A stretch of 64,000 bases of DNA, from NCBI RefSeq assembly GCF_022163125.1, contig NZ_CP091881.1, positions 8,922,501 to 8,986,500 on the forward strand. The letters run 5' to 3'. The position numbers and the translations under genes are program-made. Shown here piece after piece: positions 36,645 through 45,787 of the stretch. The notes under the pieces are model-generated. The model searched no databases, had not been told where the DNA came from, and saw only the letters and a program-made list of their open reading frames with translations. Source of the stretch: Paenibacillus sp. HWE-109. GTDB taxonomy: Bacteria > Bacillota > Bacilli > Paenibacillales > NBRC-103111. Within the stretch, counting starts at the first letter, position 1. Each line of letters starts with the position of its first letter.

Positions 36645-38180
36645 ATGAGTGGAGCTGTATTCTATATTTTCGGAGCAACGGGTGATTTGGCGAAAAGGAA
36701 GCTGTTTCCAGCCTTCTATAGCCTTTATCGCGAGGGTAAATTGGGAGAAAATTTTGCAGTTGTAGGTCTGGCCCGCAGACCGCGCACGAATGAGCAGTTT
36801 CGCGATGACGTGAAAAACTCGATTCAAGATTTTGCGCGTTACAAAATTGCAGACGAGGCCGAGTGGGAGCGTTTTGCAGAGCGCTTTGAATATATGTCGC
36901 TGGACATTAACAATGTGGCTGGATTCCACGAATTGAATGTGCTCACAAACAAGCTGGATGAGAAATATGAAACAGGCGGCAATCGTTTGTTCTATCTGGC
37001 TTTGGCGCCAGAGCTCTTCGGCAACGTGTCTTACAATTTAAGCGAAGGCGGCTTGCTGGAAACCAAAGGTTGGCACCGTCTTGTGATTGAAAAGCCGTTT
37101 GGCTACGATCTGCCGTCCGCAGAACGATTGAATGGACAACTTCGCCAAGTGTTCGAAGAAAAAGATATTTACCGCATCGATCATTACTTAGGCAAAGAAA
37201 TGGTGCAAAATATCGAATTCGTACGTTTTGCGAATGCTTTCTTTGAACCGCTTTGGAATAATAAATACATAGCTAATATTCAAATTACACTCAGCGAAAC
37301 CGTGGGTGTCGAAGAGCGCGGTGGTTACTATGACCACTCTGGAGCTTTGCGCGATATGGGTCAAAACCATATGCTGCAAATGCTGATGATGATGGCGATG
37401 GAGCCGCCTAGCCGCTTGCATCCGGAAGATATCCGCGACGAGAAGGTGAAGGTGCTTCGCTCCTTGCGTCTGTTCGAATCCGGTGACGACGTGCGTGCCA
37501 ATGTGGTGCGTGGGCAATATGCGAGCGGGACGAGCCGCGGCAAGGATTTGCCGGCTTACCGTGAGGAAGATTCGGTTAATCCGGAATCGACGACAGAAAC
37601 GTATTTTGCTGCAAGAGTGCATGTGGACAACTTCCGCTGGGCGGGAGTGCCATTCTACATCCGTACAGGGAAAAGGCTCCCGGTCAAAACGACGGAAGTC
37701 GTGGTCGAGTTCAAAAACATTCCGAATAATGTTTACTTAGCCAAAAAGCATGAGCTTGAACCGAATCTGCTCGTATTCCGCGTTAATCCGATGGAAGGCA
37801 TCTATCTGAAGATGAATGCGAAACAGCCAGGCTCTGAAGGCATAATCGTGCCGGTTGCTATGGATTTCTGCCAAAGCTGTCAGATCGGCATCAACACGCC
37901 GGAAGCTTATGAGCGCTTGCTGCATGATGCTACGCGTGGTGACTCAACGTATTTCACCCGTTGGGATGAAGTTGCGCTCGCTTGGTCTTACGTTGATCGT
38001 ATCGCAGCAGCTTGGACGGAGCAATCCGCTGATCTCAAGCATTACCCAGCCGGATCGTGGGGGCCAGTTGAAGCAACAGAGCTGCTGAGTCAGGATGGCT
38101 TCAAGTGGTGGCCGATTAATGGTCAACATGAAGGTGAAGTGGATTGGGCAGCCGTACAGAAGACAACGGTTTTAACCTAA
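36645..38180 (+). CDS. zwf: glucose-6-phosphate 1-dehydrogenase
   Basis: Oxidises glucose 6-phosphate to 6-phosphogluconolactone and gives NADPH, the entry to the pentose phosphate pathway. The 511-residue protein has the coenzyme fingerprint IFGATGDLAKRKLFPA at the N terminus, EKPFG(Y)D, the active-site signature RIDHYLGKEMVQN and the substrate-binding IRTGKRLP. The length is normal. The RBS is weak (GAAAGAA). A terminator follows. Confidence 0.96.
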   Translation: MSGAVFYIFGATGDLAKRKLFPAFYSLYREGKLGENFAVVGLARRPRTNEQFRDDVKNSIQDFARYKIADEAEWERFAERFEYMSLDINNVAGFHELNVLTNKLDEKYETGGNRLFYLALAPELFGNVSYNLSEGGLLETKGWHRLVIEKPFGYDLPSAERLNGQLRQVFEEKDIYRIDHYLGKEMVQNIEFVRFANAFFEPLWNNKYIANIQITLSETVGVEERGGYYDHSGALRDMGQNHMLQMLMMMAMEPPSRLHPEDIRDEKVKVLRSLRLFESGDDVRANVVRGQYASGTSRGKDLPAYREEDSVNPESTTETYFAARVHVDNFRWAGVPFYIRTGKRLPVKTTEVVVEFKNIPNNVYLAKKHELEPNLLVFRVNPMEGIYLKMNAKQPGSEGIIVPVAMDFCQSCQIGINTPEAYERLLHDATRGDSTYFTRWDEVALAWSYVDRIAAAWTEQSADLKHYPAGSWGPVEATELLSQDGFKWWPINGQHEGEVDWAAVQKTTVLT

Positions 38181-38192
38181 GACAACACGCAT

Positions 38193-38228
38193 AAAATCCA
38201 ACAGGCGACTCTGCCTGTTGGATTTTTT
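38193..38228 (+). terminator. zwf terminator
   Basis: Arms AAATCCAACAGGC and GCCTGTTGGATTT, then TTT. Confidence 0.9.
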
Positions 38229-38282
38229 ATGGTATAATAGCAAGTACGGAGTAAATCTTATTAGTATACTTGGGGTGCGTTT

Positions 38283-39353
38283 ATGTCGCGGAGAGCTTTT
38301 ATCAGATGGCTGCTTGCCATTGGGGCTGCATTGGTTGGATTAAGTGCCTTTTTCAGTCAAAAGGTGAAGAACAAATTTATGCAGGCAGATCAGCCTGCAG
38401 TGTCATCGATCAAGCCTGAACCCGCGCAACCCGTGGTGCAAACGACGACTGAACCACTGGCAACTGGCCCGCTTATGTCCTATTTTATATTAAGCGATCT
38501 GCATGTCAGTGTCGGTGATCCATCGACGGGGAAGAAGCTGCGGCAAGCATTGGACGATATTAAGCAGTTCGACGGTCCTGTCGATGCGATTATGTTGACG
38601 GGTGACTTGACGGATACAGGGACGGAACGAGATTATAAAGAGCTGCGTACCATTGTAAGTGAATATAAACTTCCGCCTGTTCATGCGAATATGGGGAATC
38701 ATGATTACTACACGATCTGGATCAATACAGCGAATAGCTGGGATCAAGCCGCCGTTCCGAATGGCAAAAGTGATCAGATGAGCAGAGAGCAGTTCAAGAA
38801 ATTTTTTGGCTACTCGCAAGTCTATAATGATTTCACAACCAAGGGGCACTCGATCCTGCTGCTGTCGCAAGAAGCCTATGTGCAAGAGAAACCGGAAGTC
38901 GGGGAAGGCGCATGGTATTCCGATGAACAGTTGGCTTGGTTCAAAGAACGTGTCCAAAGTTTATACCAGCCGGGAAGACCCCTGTTCGTCATGACGCATC
39001 AACCTTTGCCGCCTAGCGGGGCAGACGGGGGATCGCATCAATTAATCCGAGCTATTAAATTCCGCGAAATTCTAAAGCCCTACAAAAATGTATTTGTGTT
39101 CTGCGGACATCGTCATCAGGATTTCCAGAATGGAACGCCGCATTACGTGCAAGAAACGTTTCATTTTTTCCACAATGCTTCGGTCGGAAGGACGTTAAAC
39201 CGCGCCTATCAGCAGGAAGCCAAGACGAAAGCGCAAGGTATCTATGTGCAGGTATTTGCGGATAAGGTCGTCGTGCGAGGGCGAGAATTCAGCAACCGTA
39301 CGTTCCTTGATGAAGCGAACTGGAGCATCGATTTGCAAAAAGCGCAGGTTTGA
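38283..39353 (+). CDS. exported metallophosphoesterase
   Basis: Calcineurin-like phosphoesterase of 356 residues. The N terminus MSRRAFIRWLLAIGAALVGL carries a twin-arginine-like SRRxFI motif before a hydrophobic helix, suggesting Tat export or membrane anchoring. Metal-site motifs are DLHVSVGD, LTGDLTDTG, GNHDYY, MTHQPLPP and CGHRHQDF, all present. The substrate is unknown. TATAAT at 38235 gives a likely own promoter directly after the zwf terminator. Confidence 0.87.
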   Translation: MSRRAFIRWLLAIGAALVGLSAFFSQKVKNKFMQADQPAVSSIKPEPAQPVVQTTTEPLATGPLMSYFILSDLHVSVGDPSTGKKLRQALDDIKQFDGPVDAIMLTGDLTDTGTERDYKELRTIVSEYKLPPVHANMGNHDYYTIWINTANSWDQAAVPNGKSDQMSREQFKKFFGYSQVYNDFTTKGHSILLLSQEAYVQEKPEVGEGAWYSDEQLAWFKERVQSLYQPGRPLFVMTHQPLPPSGADGGSHQLIRAIKFREILKPYKNVFVFCGHRHQDFQNGTPHYVQETFHFFHNASVGRTLNRAYQQEAKTKAQGIYVQVFADKVVVRGREFSNRTFLDEANWSIDLQKAQV

Positions 39354-39396
39354 AGAAATTGTATTCATGTAAAAGCAGAAGGGAATAAACTAACAA

Positions 39397-40980
39397 ATGA
39401 CAACGCAACTCTCTAAACTTCTCGAGACGGAAGTCGCTAAACGACGGACGTTCGCGATTATTTCTCACCCGGATGCGGGGAAAACAACACTGACGGAGAA
39501 ACTCCTTTTATTCGGAGGAGCCATTCGGTTGGCAGGTACGGTCAAAGGACGTAAAGCCAGTAAACATGCTACATCAGACTGGATGGAGATTGAGAAGCAG
39601 CGTGGTATCTCGGTTACTTCGAGTGTGATGCAGTTCGATTATGAAGGTCATCGTGTCAACATTCTGGATACGCCTGGTCACCAAGATTTCAGTGAGGATA
39701 CGTATCGGACACTGACTGCCGCGGATAGCGCAGTGATGCTTATTGACGTGGCCAAAGGGGTAGAGACTCAGACGAAGAAATTGTTTCAGGTCTGCCGGAT
39801 GCGCGGCATCCCGATTTTCACCTTTATCAATAAATTGGATCGTGAAGGCCGTGATCCTTTTGAGCTGTTGGAAGAACTGGAGGAAGTACTCGGTATTCGT
39901 TCCTACCCGATGAACTGGCCGATTGGTTCGGGCAAACAGTTCTGCGGCGTGTACGATCGCGGCAAATCGCAATTAGAGCTGTATCAAGGTGATGATCACA
40001 AAGATATTCAAGTTCGCAAAGTGGATGGCGTTGATGATCCCTTAGTGAAACAAATTGCCGGTGAATTCCTGCACAAGCAATTAAGCCAGGATATCGAGCT
40101 TCTCGACGTCGCGGGAGATCCTTTTGACATGGAGAAAGTGCTTAAGGGTGAGCTTACGCCTGTCTTCTTCGGCAGTGCGGTGAACAATTTCGGTGTTCAG
40201 ACGTTCCTTGAGAATTTCTTGCAGCTTGCGCCTAAGCCGGAGCCGCGGAATAGTACAGCAGGTGTAATTGAGCCTACGAAAGAAAAGTTTTCCGGTTATG
40301 TGTTCAAAATTCAAGCGAATATGAACCCGGCCCATCGCGACCGTGTTGCCTTCTTGCGGATCGTTTCCGGCAAGTTCGAACGCGGGATGTCCGTGAAGCA
40401 TGTTCGTATCGGCAAAGATATTAAACTCGCTCAGCCGCAGCAATTTTTGGCCCAAGATCGCGATATCGTGGAGACAGCTTATCCTGGAGATATTATCGGG
40501 TTGTTCGACCCGGGCATTTTCCGAATCGGGGATTCGCTCAGCGAAGGCGAAGAGATTGTTTTCGACGAGCTGCCGACGTTCTCGCCAGAGCTCTTCAGCA
40601 AGGTTTCGATCAAAAATGCCTTGAAGCAAAAGCAGTTCCTCAAAGGGATTGATCAGTTGACAGAAGAGGGTATGATCCAGGTGTTCACGACATTCGGGTT
40701 CGAAGATATGATCCTTGGTGTTGTCGGCCAACTGCAATTCGAGGTGCTTGAGCACCGGATGAGATCGGAATATGGCGTAGACATCCTATTACAGCGCCAG
40801 AACTATCAGTTCGCGCGTTGGATTGTGGACGAGAAGATTGATCCAAGTAAATTCCGGATTAACTCCCAGTTGGTGAAGGACAAAAAGGGCAACTATGTAG
40901 GTTTGTTCGAGAGTGAATATGCACTCAGATCTTCTGTTGAGAAGAATCCGACCGCGAAGTTTCTAACGAGTGCTCCATAA
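39397..40980 (+). CDS. prfC: peptide chain release factor 3
   Basis: GTPase that recycles RF1/RF2 from the ribosome after termination. The 527-residue protein opens with the G1 loop SHPDAGKTTLTEKLL and has G2 QRGISVTSSVM, G3 DTPGHQDFSEDT, G4 NKLDREGRDP and the RF3-specific domains after residue 280. GAAGGGA precedes the ATG. It follows the phosphoesterase gene by 43 bases and is closed by a terminator. Confidence 0.96.
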   Translation: MTTQLSKLLETEVAKRRTFAIISHPDAGKTTLTEKLLLFGGAIRLAGTVKGRKASKHATSDWMEIEKQRGISVTSSVMQFDYEGHRVNILDTPGHQDFSEDTYRTLTAADSAVMLIDVAKGVETQTKKLFQVCRMRGIPIFTFINKLDREGRDPFELLEELEEVLGIRSYPMNWPIGSGKQFCGVYDRGKSQLELYQGDDHKDIQVRKVDGVDDPLVKQIAGEFLHKQLSQDIELLDVAGDPFDMEKVLKGELTPVFFGSAVNNFGVQTFLENFLQLAPKPEPRNSTAGVIEPTKEKFSGYVFKIQANMNPAHRDRVAFLRIVSGKFERGMSVKHVRIGKDIKLAQPQQFLAQDRDIVETAYPGDIIGLFDPGIFRIGDSLSEGEEIVFDELPTFSPELFSKVSIKNALKQKQFLKGIDQLTEEGMIQVFTTFGFEDMILGVVGQLQFEVLEHRMRSEYGVDILLQRQNYQFARWIVDEKIDPSKFRINSQLVKDKKGNYVGLFESEYALRSSVEKNPTAKFLTSAP

Positions 40981-40984
40981 GCGT

Positions 40985-41045
40985 AAAATGAAAGAAGAGG
41001 CCTTTCCCAGATGATCATCTGGGGGATGGCCTCTTCTTTCATTTT
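40985..41045. terminator. long hairpin terminator after prfC
   Basis: An 18-bp inverted repeat (AAAATGAAAGAAGAGGCC and its complement) with a second stem inside; strong in either direction. Confidence 0.85.
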
Positions 41046-41118
41046 AGTCGCCAATGGTCGGTTTGTTTCATACAATAGGTACGGGTAATGAAGTACTCCT
41101 ACACTGGCAGGTAAGGAA

Positions 41119-42402
41119 GTGAACACAGACGTGCACGTCTTGATTGTTGCTCCTGAACAGATTCCAGTACCCCCAGTTTTGGGTGGTTCCGTCGAAATAT
41201 GCATACACGCTATCGCACGCCAGCTTGCCAAAGAGCACCATGTAACCGTCATCTCAAGGCGGCATATGAAGTACGCTCATGTGACGCGGGAGGGTCGGCT
41301 CACGATCGTTAGAGTTCCTACAGGGAGCAAAAACCGCTATTTGCATGAAGTACTCAAGGCCACTCGCGGAAAGACGTATGATTGGATTCAAGTTGATAAT
41401 AGACCCTATTATGCGGCTATGGTCAAGAAGCATTTTCCCCGTATACCGGTCTCTCTCTTCATGCACTCTTTGACCTTCATGAAGCCTCCTTATGCGTCCA
41501 TTGCGAGGTGTGCCAAACATTTAGACAAAGTGGACTGGATTGTAGCGAATAGCAGCTCATTGGAACAAGAGTTAGTAGGGTTATACCCCAAGCAGAGCGG
41601 CAAGGTTCACAAAATCTATCTGGGCACCGATGTAGACAGGTTTAGTCCAAGATCGACGGATGCGATCAGACGACTTAGGAAGAAATACCGCGTTGGCAGC
41701 GGTTTTCAGGTCTTGTACGCAGGTAGACTGATTAGGCGCAAGGGGATTTCTCTACTGATTCGCGCTGTCCATTTGGCAAGGAAATCCGTTCCTGATATGA
41801 AGCTGCTAATCGCAGGCGGAGAGCAAAGCAAAGGTTTCAAAGCAGCGCTGCAGAAGAAGGCTAAGAAGCTTGCGGTGCCCACGAAGTTCTTAGGGAATAT
41901 CCCGCATCGCAGGATGCATCATGTCTATGGGCTTGCGAATTGCTTCGTCTGCCCATCCCAACAGCATGAGGCGTTCGGACTTGTCAATGTGGAAGCAATG
42001 GCATCCGGGCTGCCTGTTATTGCCTCAGCCAATGGCGGCATCAAAGAAGTGATACTGCATGAGCATAACGGTGTATTGATACATTCGTTCCGAAGTCCCA
42101 AGGCATTCGCAGAGGGAATTGTGGCCATCGCGAAGCAAAAGGAACGGGCGATATGCTTAGCCAGACAGGCGCGGCAAGATGTCGTGAATCAATTCAGCTG
42201 GCAGGCCACAGCACAATCATTGGCCGATTTGTATAGACTGAAGCTGGAGGCGGAACATGAAGAAGACTTCCAAGAAACGGAGCGGGATCCGTTATCCCCG
42301 GTATATTATGAGCAAAATTGGCAAGACGAAGGCTGTGGAAGCGAGGGCATCGCTCAGGAAATATGTGCCAACGACGAAACGGATGACGTTAGAGACACTT
42401 AA
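41119..42402 (+). CDS. glycosyltransferase family 4, spore-coat type
   Basis: GT-B glycosyltransferase of 427 residues. The N-terminal half opens LIVAPEQIPVPPVLGGSVE. The C-terminal half has VLYAGRLIRRKGISLLIRAV and the nucleotide-sugar motif EAFGLVNVEAMASGLPVIAS. It is like CotSA/YtcC proteins that decorate the spore coat; the adjacent YheC/D-type gene supports that. GTG start after TAAGGA. Its last 146 bases overlap the next gene in another frame; that tail (about 380-427) is acidic and beyond the catalytic domain. Confidence 0.88.
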   Translation: MNTDVHVLIVAPEQIPVPPVLGGSVEICIHAIARQLAKEHHVTVISRRHMKYAHVTREGRLTIVRVPTGSKNRYLHEVLKATRGKTYDWIQVDNRPYYAAMVKKHFPRIPVSLFMHSLTFMKPPYASIARCAKHLDKVDWIVANSSSLEQELVGLYPKQSGKVHKIYLGTDVDRFSPRSTDAIRRLRKKYRVGSGFQVLYAGRLIRRKGISLLIRAVHLARKSVPDMKLLIAGGEQSKGFKAALQKKAKKLAVPTKFLGNIPHRRMHHVYGLANCFVCPSQQHEAFGLVNVEAMASGLPVIASANGGIKEVILHEHNGVLIHSFRSPKAFAEGIVAIAKQKERAICLARQARQDVVNQFSWQATAQSLADLYRLKLEAEHEEDFQETERDPLSPVYYEQNWQDEGCGSEGIAQEICANDETDDVRDT

Positions 42403-43069
42403 ACAAATGCTCGCACAGTATAAAATGGTTTATATCAAACCGAATGTTGGGATGTTTGGTAATGGTGTTATCCGCGTAGAACAAGCTGAATCCGGGAAAG
42501 CAGAAGAAAAAGAGAAGGAAAAAGAGCAGCTTTTCTCGTATCAGTCCGGCGTAACTGTAAGAAAGTTTAAAACGTTCGAAGAGATGTATGCTTCTATCAG
42601 CCGGGTGACGAAGAGTCGACCCTATTTGGCACAAAAAGGGATTCATTTGCTCAAATACAGAGGGAACCGTTTTGATCTGAGGGTCATGGTGCAGAAAACG
42701 CCGCTTCAAACGTGGGAAACAACGGGGATTATTGGCCGTGTAGCGCATCCGAGCAAGATTGTGACGAATTTTCATAACGGAGGCACCTTGAAGTCCGTAG
42801 AAACGCTGCTGCACAGTTATTTGCCAGCAAGTCAACGGAAGGGATACATCAAGAAGCTGCGTACGCTTGGGGTCCAAATAGCGAATGCAATGAATGCGCG
42901 ATATAAAGGGGTTAAGGAAATCGGTGTCGATGTCGCTCTGGATCATGACTTGCATCCTTGGGTTCTCGAAGTCAATACGAGTCCAGATCCATTCATTTTC
43001 CGTCGCTTGACGGACAAACGCATTTTTGCCAAAATCAGACGGTATTCCAGATCTTACAGCCGGTTATGA
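42257..43069 (+). CDS. YheC/YheD-type ATP-grasp spore-coat protein
   Basis: A 270-residue ATP-grasp protein like the endospore coat-associated YheC/YheD group. VYIKPNVGMFGNGVIRV is the ATP-binding region. FDLRVMVQKT and PWVLEVNTSPDPF hold metal/ATP ligands near the C terminus. Start ATG with CTGGAGGCGG five bases upstream, inside the glycosyltransferase gene, so the two genes share 146 bases in different frames. An internal ATG at 42308 lacks an RBS. Its 3' end overlaps the convergent EAL gene by six bases. The reaction is unknown. Confidence 0.87.
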   Translation: MKKTSKKRSGIRYPRYIMSKIGKTKAVEARASLRKYVPTTKRMTLETLKQMLAQYKMVYIKPNVGMFGNGVIRVEQAESGKAEEKEKEKEQLFSYQSGVTVRKFKTFEEMYASISRVTKSRPYLAQKGIHLLKYRGNRFDLRVMVQKTPLQTWETTGIIGRVAHPSKIVTNFHNGGTLKSVETLLHSYLPASQRKGYIKKLRTLGVQIANAMNARYKGVKEIGVDVALDHDLHPWVLEVNTSPDPFIFRRLTDKRIFAKIRRYSRSYSRL

Positions 43070-44434
43070 AATCATAACCGGTCTGTTGTTGTATTGGTCA
43101 AAGCTTCGCTCGATTTCGTAGACGGATACAGGAGGACTTAACAAATAGCCTTGAATGGTCGTACAGGTCGTTTCTTTCAATATTTCAAGCTGGCTTAATT
43201 CTTCTACGCCTTCGGCAACAACTTGTACGTTAAGGGCATGTCCAAGATGGATAATGGCAGTGGTAATGGCCAAGTCGTCCTTGTTGCATTGGATATTCTG
43301 GACAAAGGATCGGTCTATTTTCAAGCAATGAATAGGAAAATGCTTCAAGTAATTGAGGGATGAGTAGCCGATTCCGAAATCATCGATAGAAATGGAAATG
43401 CCTTTAGTGCATAGTTTCTCCAAGACTGCAATGGTTGTCTCCATATTCTGCATGATGGAGCTTTCGGTAATTTCGAATTCCAAGTAAGAAGGATCAATGC
43501 CTGTTTTTTCGATAATATGAATGGCTTTATCAGAGAAGCCTTCATCTTGAAACTGACATGGAGAGATATTGACGGCAATCTGGTAGTTCAGGATACCTGC
43601 TTCCAGCCATCTCACTTTCTGTAGACAAGCTTCCCGAAGGACCCACTCGCCAAGGGGTAGAATTAAGCCGCTCTCTTCTGCAAGCGGAATAAACTCGTTC
43701 GGAGGAACCAGGCCGAGTGTAGGATGATTCCAGCGCACCAAAGCTTCCAGGCATATAATGTTGCCTGTCGAAAGTTCAAGACGCGGCTGATAGTAGAGCA
43801 TAAGCTGATTTTCTATAATAGCCTGGCGCAGTTCGGTTTCCATTTGAACTTGATTGCTGAATGGTTGTTGAAGCAGTGAGTGATACGCAACCAGTTTGTT
43901 TTTGCCTGTCTGTTTGGCCGCTAACAACGCTCGATCTGCCTGATGCATGGCTTCTTCGATGGAAACAGAGGGATTAATCTGGCTTGTCCCTATGCTGACG
44001 TTAATATAGCAAATCTGTTCCATAACAAGAAAGGGTTTATCAAAGAGGTGTTGGACTTGATAGGTAAGAGAAGCCATCTGTTCTTGCGATTCTGTACATA
44101 AAAGAAGTCCGAATTCATCATCGCCTGTTTGAACAACAAGGTCACAATGTGGAACGGTTTGCAGCCTCTCCGCTACTTGGTGAAGCAGAAGATCACCATA
44201 TCGATAGCCGAAGGAGGCATTAATGTGTCGAAAACGATCGATGTCGAGCATGAGAAGGACACAGGAGGACGATGCGCTAGAGACACGTTTGGGAGGGCGA
44301 ATCGCTTTATGAATCAGGTCTTGAAGATTATGGCGATGGTGAATACGAGTGACTTGATGGGTACTCCGCAGAGTACCTAAGGTTGTTGCTGTGGCCAAGT
44401 GAAAAAGGCGCCAGACTGCTTTCATTGCGATCAC
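43064..44434 (-). CDS. GGDEF-EAL protein, probable c-di-GMP phosphodiesterase
   Basis: A 456-residue protein with a GGDEF domain (about 38-180) and an EAL domain (about 195-440). The cyclase signature reads GDDEF (104-108), with Asp for the second Gly, so cyclase activity is unlikely. The phosphodiesterase side looks complete: LEALVRW, EITESSIM, DDFGIGYSSLNYL and VVAEGVE. It has no clear membrane segments. GTG start with a poor RBS; the ATG three codons later is as likely. Confidence 0.88.
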   Translation of the reverse strand: MIAMKAVWRLFHLATATTLGTLRSTHQVTRIHHRHNLQDLIHKAIRPPKRVSSASSSCVLLMLDIDRFRHINASFGYRYGDLLLHQVAERLQTVPHCDLVVQTGDDEFGLLLCTESQEQMASLTYQVQHLFDKPFLVMEQICYINVSIGTSQINPSVSIEEAMHQADRALLAAKQTGKNKLVAYHSLLQQPFSNQVQMETELRQAIIENQLMLYYQPRLELSTGNIICLEALVRWNHPTLGLVPPNEFIPLAEESGLILPLGEWVLREACLQKVRWLEAGILNYQIAVNISPCQFQDEGFSDKAIHIIEKTGIDPSYLEFEITESSIMQNMETTIAVLEKLCTKGISISIDDFGIGYSSLNYLKHFPIHCLKIDRSFVQNIQCNKDDLAITTAIIHLGHALNVQVVAEGVEELSQLEILKETTCTTIQGYLLSPPVSVYEIERSFDQYNNRPVMIS

Positions 44435-44608
44435 TCATTCCCACATCATAGTTGTTCATTTACCTTTTATCATAAAACGAAAGGCAAGCTGGAGACAATA
44501 TTATAAATTAGTTTATTTTCCAAAAAATAGCATTATTCGCGAGGCGCCTTTGTGAAACTTTAATGAAAATGTCGAACTGTGACGAAAATGATCGACGAAC
44601 AATAGTTG

Positions 44609-44652
44609 TTGACAATGAAGCCTGAAAAATGAGAAAATGTACGCGTGTACAT
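44609..44652 (+). promoter_or_regulatory. promoter and palindromic operator of the LacI-type gene
   Basis: TTGACA at 44609 is followed, after a near-normal gap, by a weak -10 (GAAAAT). A perfect dyad ATGTAC-GCGT-GTACAT at 44637-44652 overlaps the start region. A LacI-family protein binding here would repress its own operon; that is inference. Confidence 0.55.
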
Positions 44653-44687
44653 AATGAACGAACATAGCAATGAAAGGAGGGTTATTC

Positions 44688-45734
44688 ATGGTAACAAGAA
44701 AAGAGGTAGCAGAGCTGGCAAAGGTATCTGAAGCGACCGTTTCTCGTGTATTTAATGGCATTGGACCTATGAAGCCTACTACCAAGGCGCGAGTTCTGGA
44801 AGCGGCCGAGCTGTTGAAATATCATCCGAACGCGATTGCCCAAAGTTTCGCGAGAAGACGCAGCGGGAATCTTGGCGTGGTGCTGCCGTATATGCCTAAA
44901 GTGCATCTGTTCTCTGCTTATTATTTCTCCGAAATATTAAGCGGCATCGCCGAACAAGTGCGGGAACTTGGCTATGACCTGCTGTTGTCGCTAATGAAAC
45001 CGGATGAGAGCCTGGATTATGCCTCGCTTTATCGTTCTCAGAAAGTAGATGCTTGTGTGATTCTGGGCGCCAGAGACACGCCAGGGCAGCGGGAATCGCT
45101 TATGCACTTGCAAGAACAAGGATATCCCTTCTGTTTGGTTAATCAGCGATTCGAAGGGTTGTCTTTCCATGAGGTAGATGCTGATCATGTGGAAGGCAGT
45201 TATCAAGCCGTTCGGCATTTGCAGGATGAGGGCTTCCGAAAGATTGCGTTCTTGAACGGCTCGCTGGGATACTCGAATTCCGTCGATCGACTTGAGGGAT
45301 ATAAGAAAGCCATGCAGGATGCGAAGCTGGAAGTCGCTCCGGAGCTGCTGCTCGAAGGTAATTACAGCCGCAAAAGCGGCTATGAAGCAGCCTCGCGCTT
45401 ATGGGAGCTGCGAGATCAAGTCGAAGCGGTATTCGCTGCCAATGATCGCATGGCTATCGGCTTGATGCAAGGGCTTCGAGAGCGAGGCTGGGTAGGCGGA
45501 CGGGACTTCGCCGTGATTGGCTGCGATGACTCCGATGCGGCCAAACTTAGTGATCCTCCGCTAAGCAGCATAAGCGTTCCTTTCTTCGAAATGGGCAAGG
45601 AAGCCGCCCGTGGCGTATTGGCGGGCGTTCTTCATGGAGAAGCGGTTCATCCAGCGCACATTAAGCTGCCTACCCAAGTGGTGGTCAGACAATCATCCAA
45701 AAGAAATCAGGCCAATCGAAGTCAAAAGTCTTGA
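44688..45734 (+). CDS. LacI-family transcriptional regulator
   Basis: Repressor of 348 residues. The N-terminal HTH VAELAKVSEATVSRVFNG is followed by the hinge KYHPNAIAQSFARRRSGNLGV and a periplasmic-binding-like effector domain (about 60-340). AAAGGAGGG lies eight bases before the ATG used; the frame is open from 44670. It is followed within 55 bases by two Gfo/Idh/MocA dehydrogenases and a ThuA protein, so it likely controls use of a sugar or polyol. Confidence 0.9.
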   Translation: MVTRKEVAELAKVSEATVSRVFNGIGPMKPTTKARVLEAAELLKYHPNAIAQSFARRRSGNLGVVLPYMPKVHLFSAYYFSEILSGIAEQVRELGYDLLLSLMKPDESLDYASLYRSQKVDACVILGARDTPGQRESLMHLQEQGYPFCLVNQRFEGLSFHEVDADHVEGSYQAVRHLQDEGFRKIAFLNGSLGYSNSVDRLEGYKKAMQDAKLEVAPELLLEGNYSRKSGYEAASRLWELRDQVEAVFAANDRMAIGLMQGLRERGWVGGRDFAVIGCDDSDAAKLSDPPLSSISVPFFEMGKEAARGVLAGVLHGEAVHPAHIKLPTQVVVRQSSKRNQANRSQKS

Positions 45735-45787
45735 AATTGGGTAATAGCGAGTGAAGGAATAACACGATTATAAGGAGGCATTTAATC

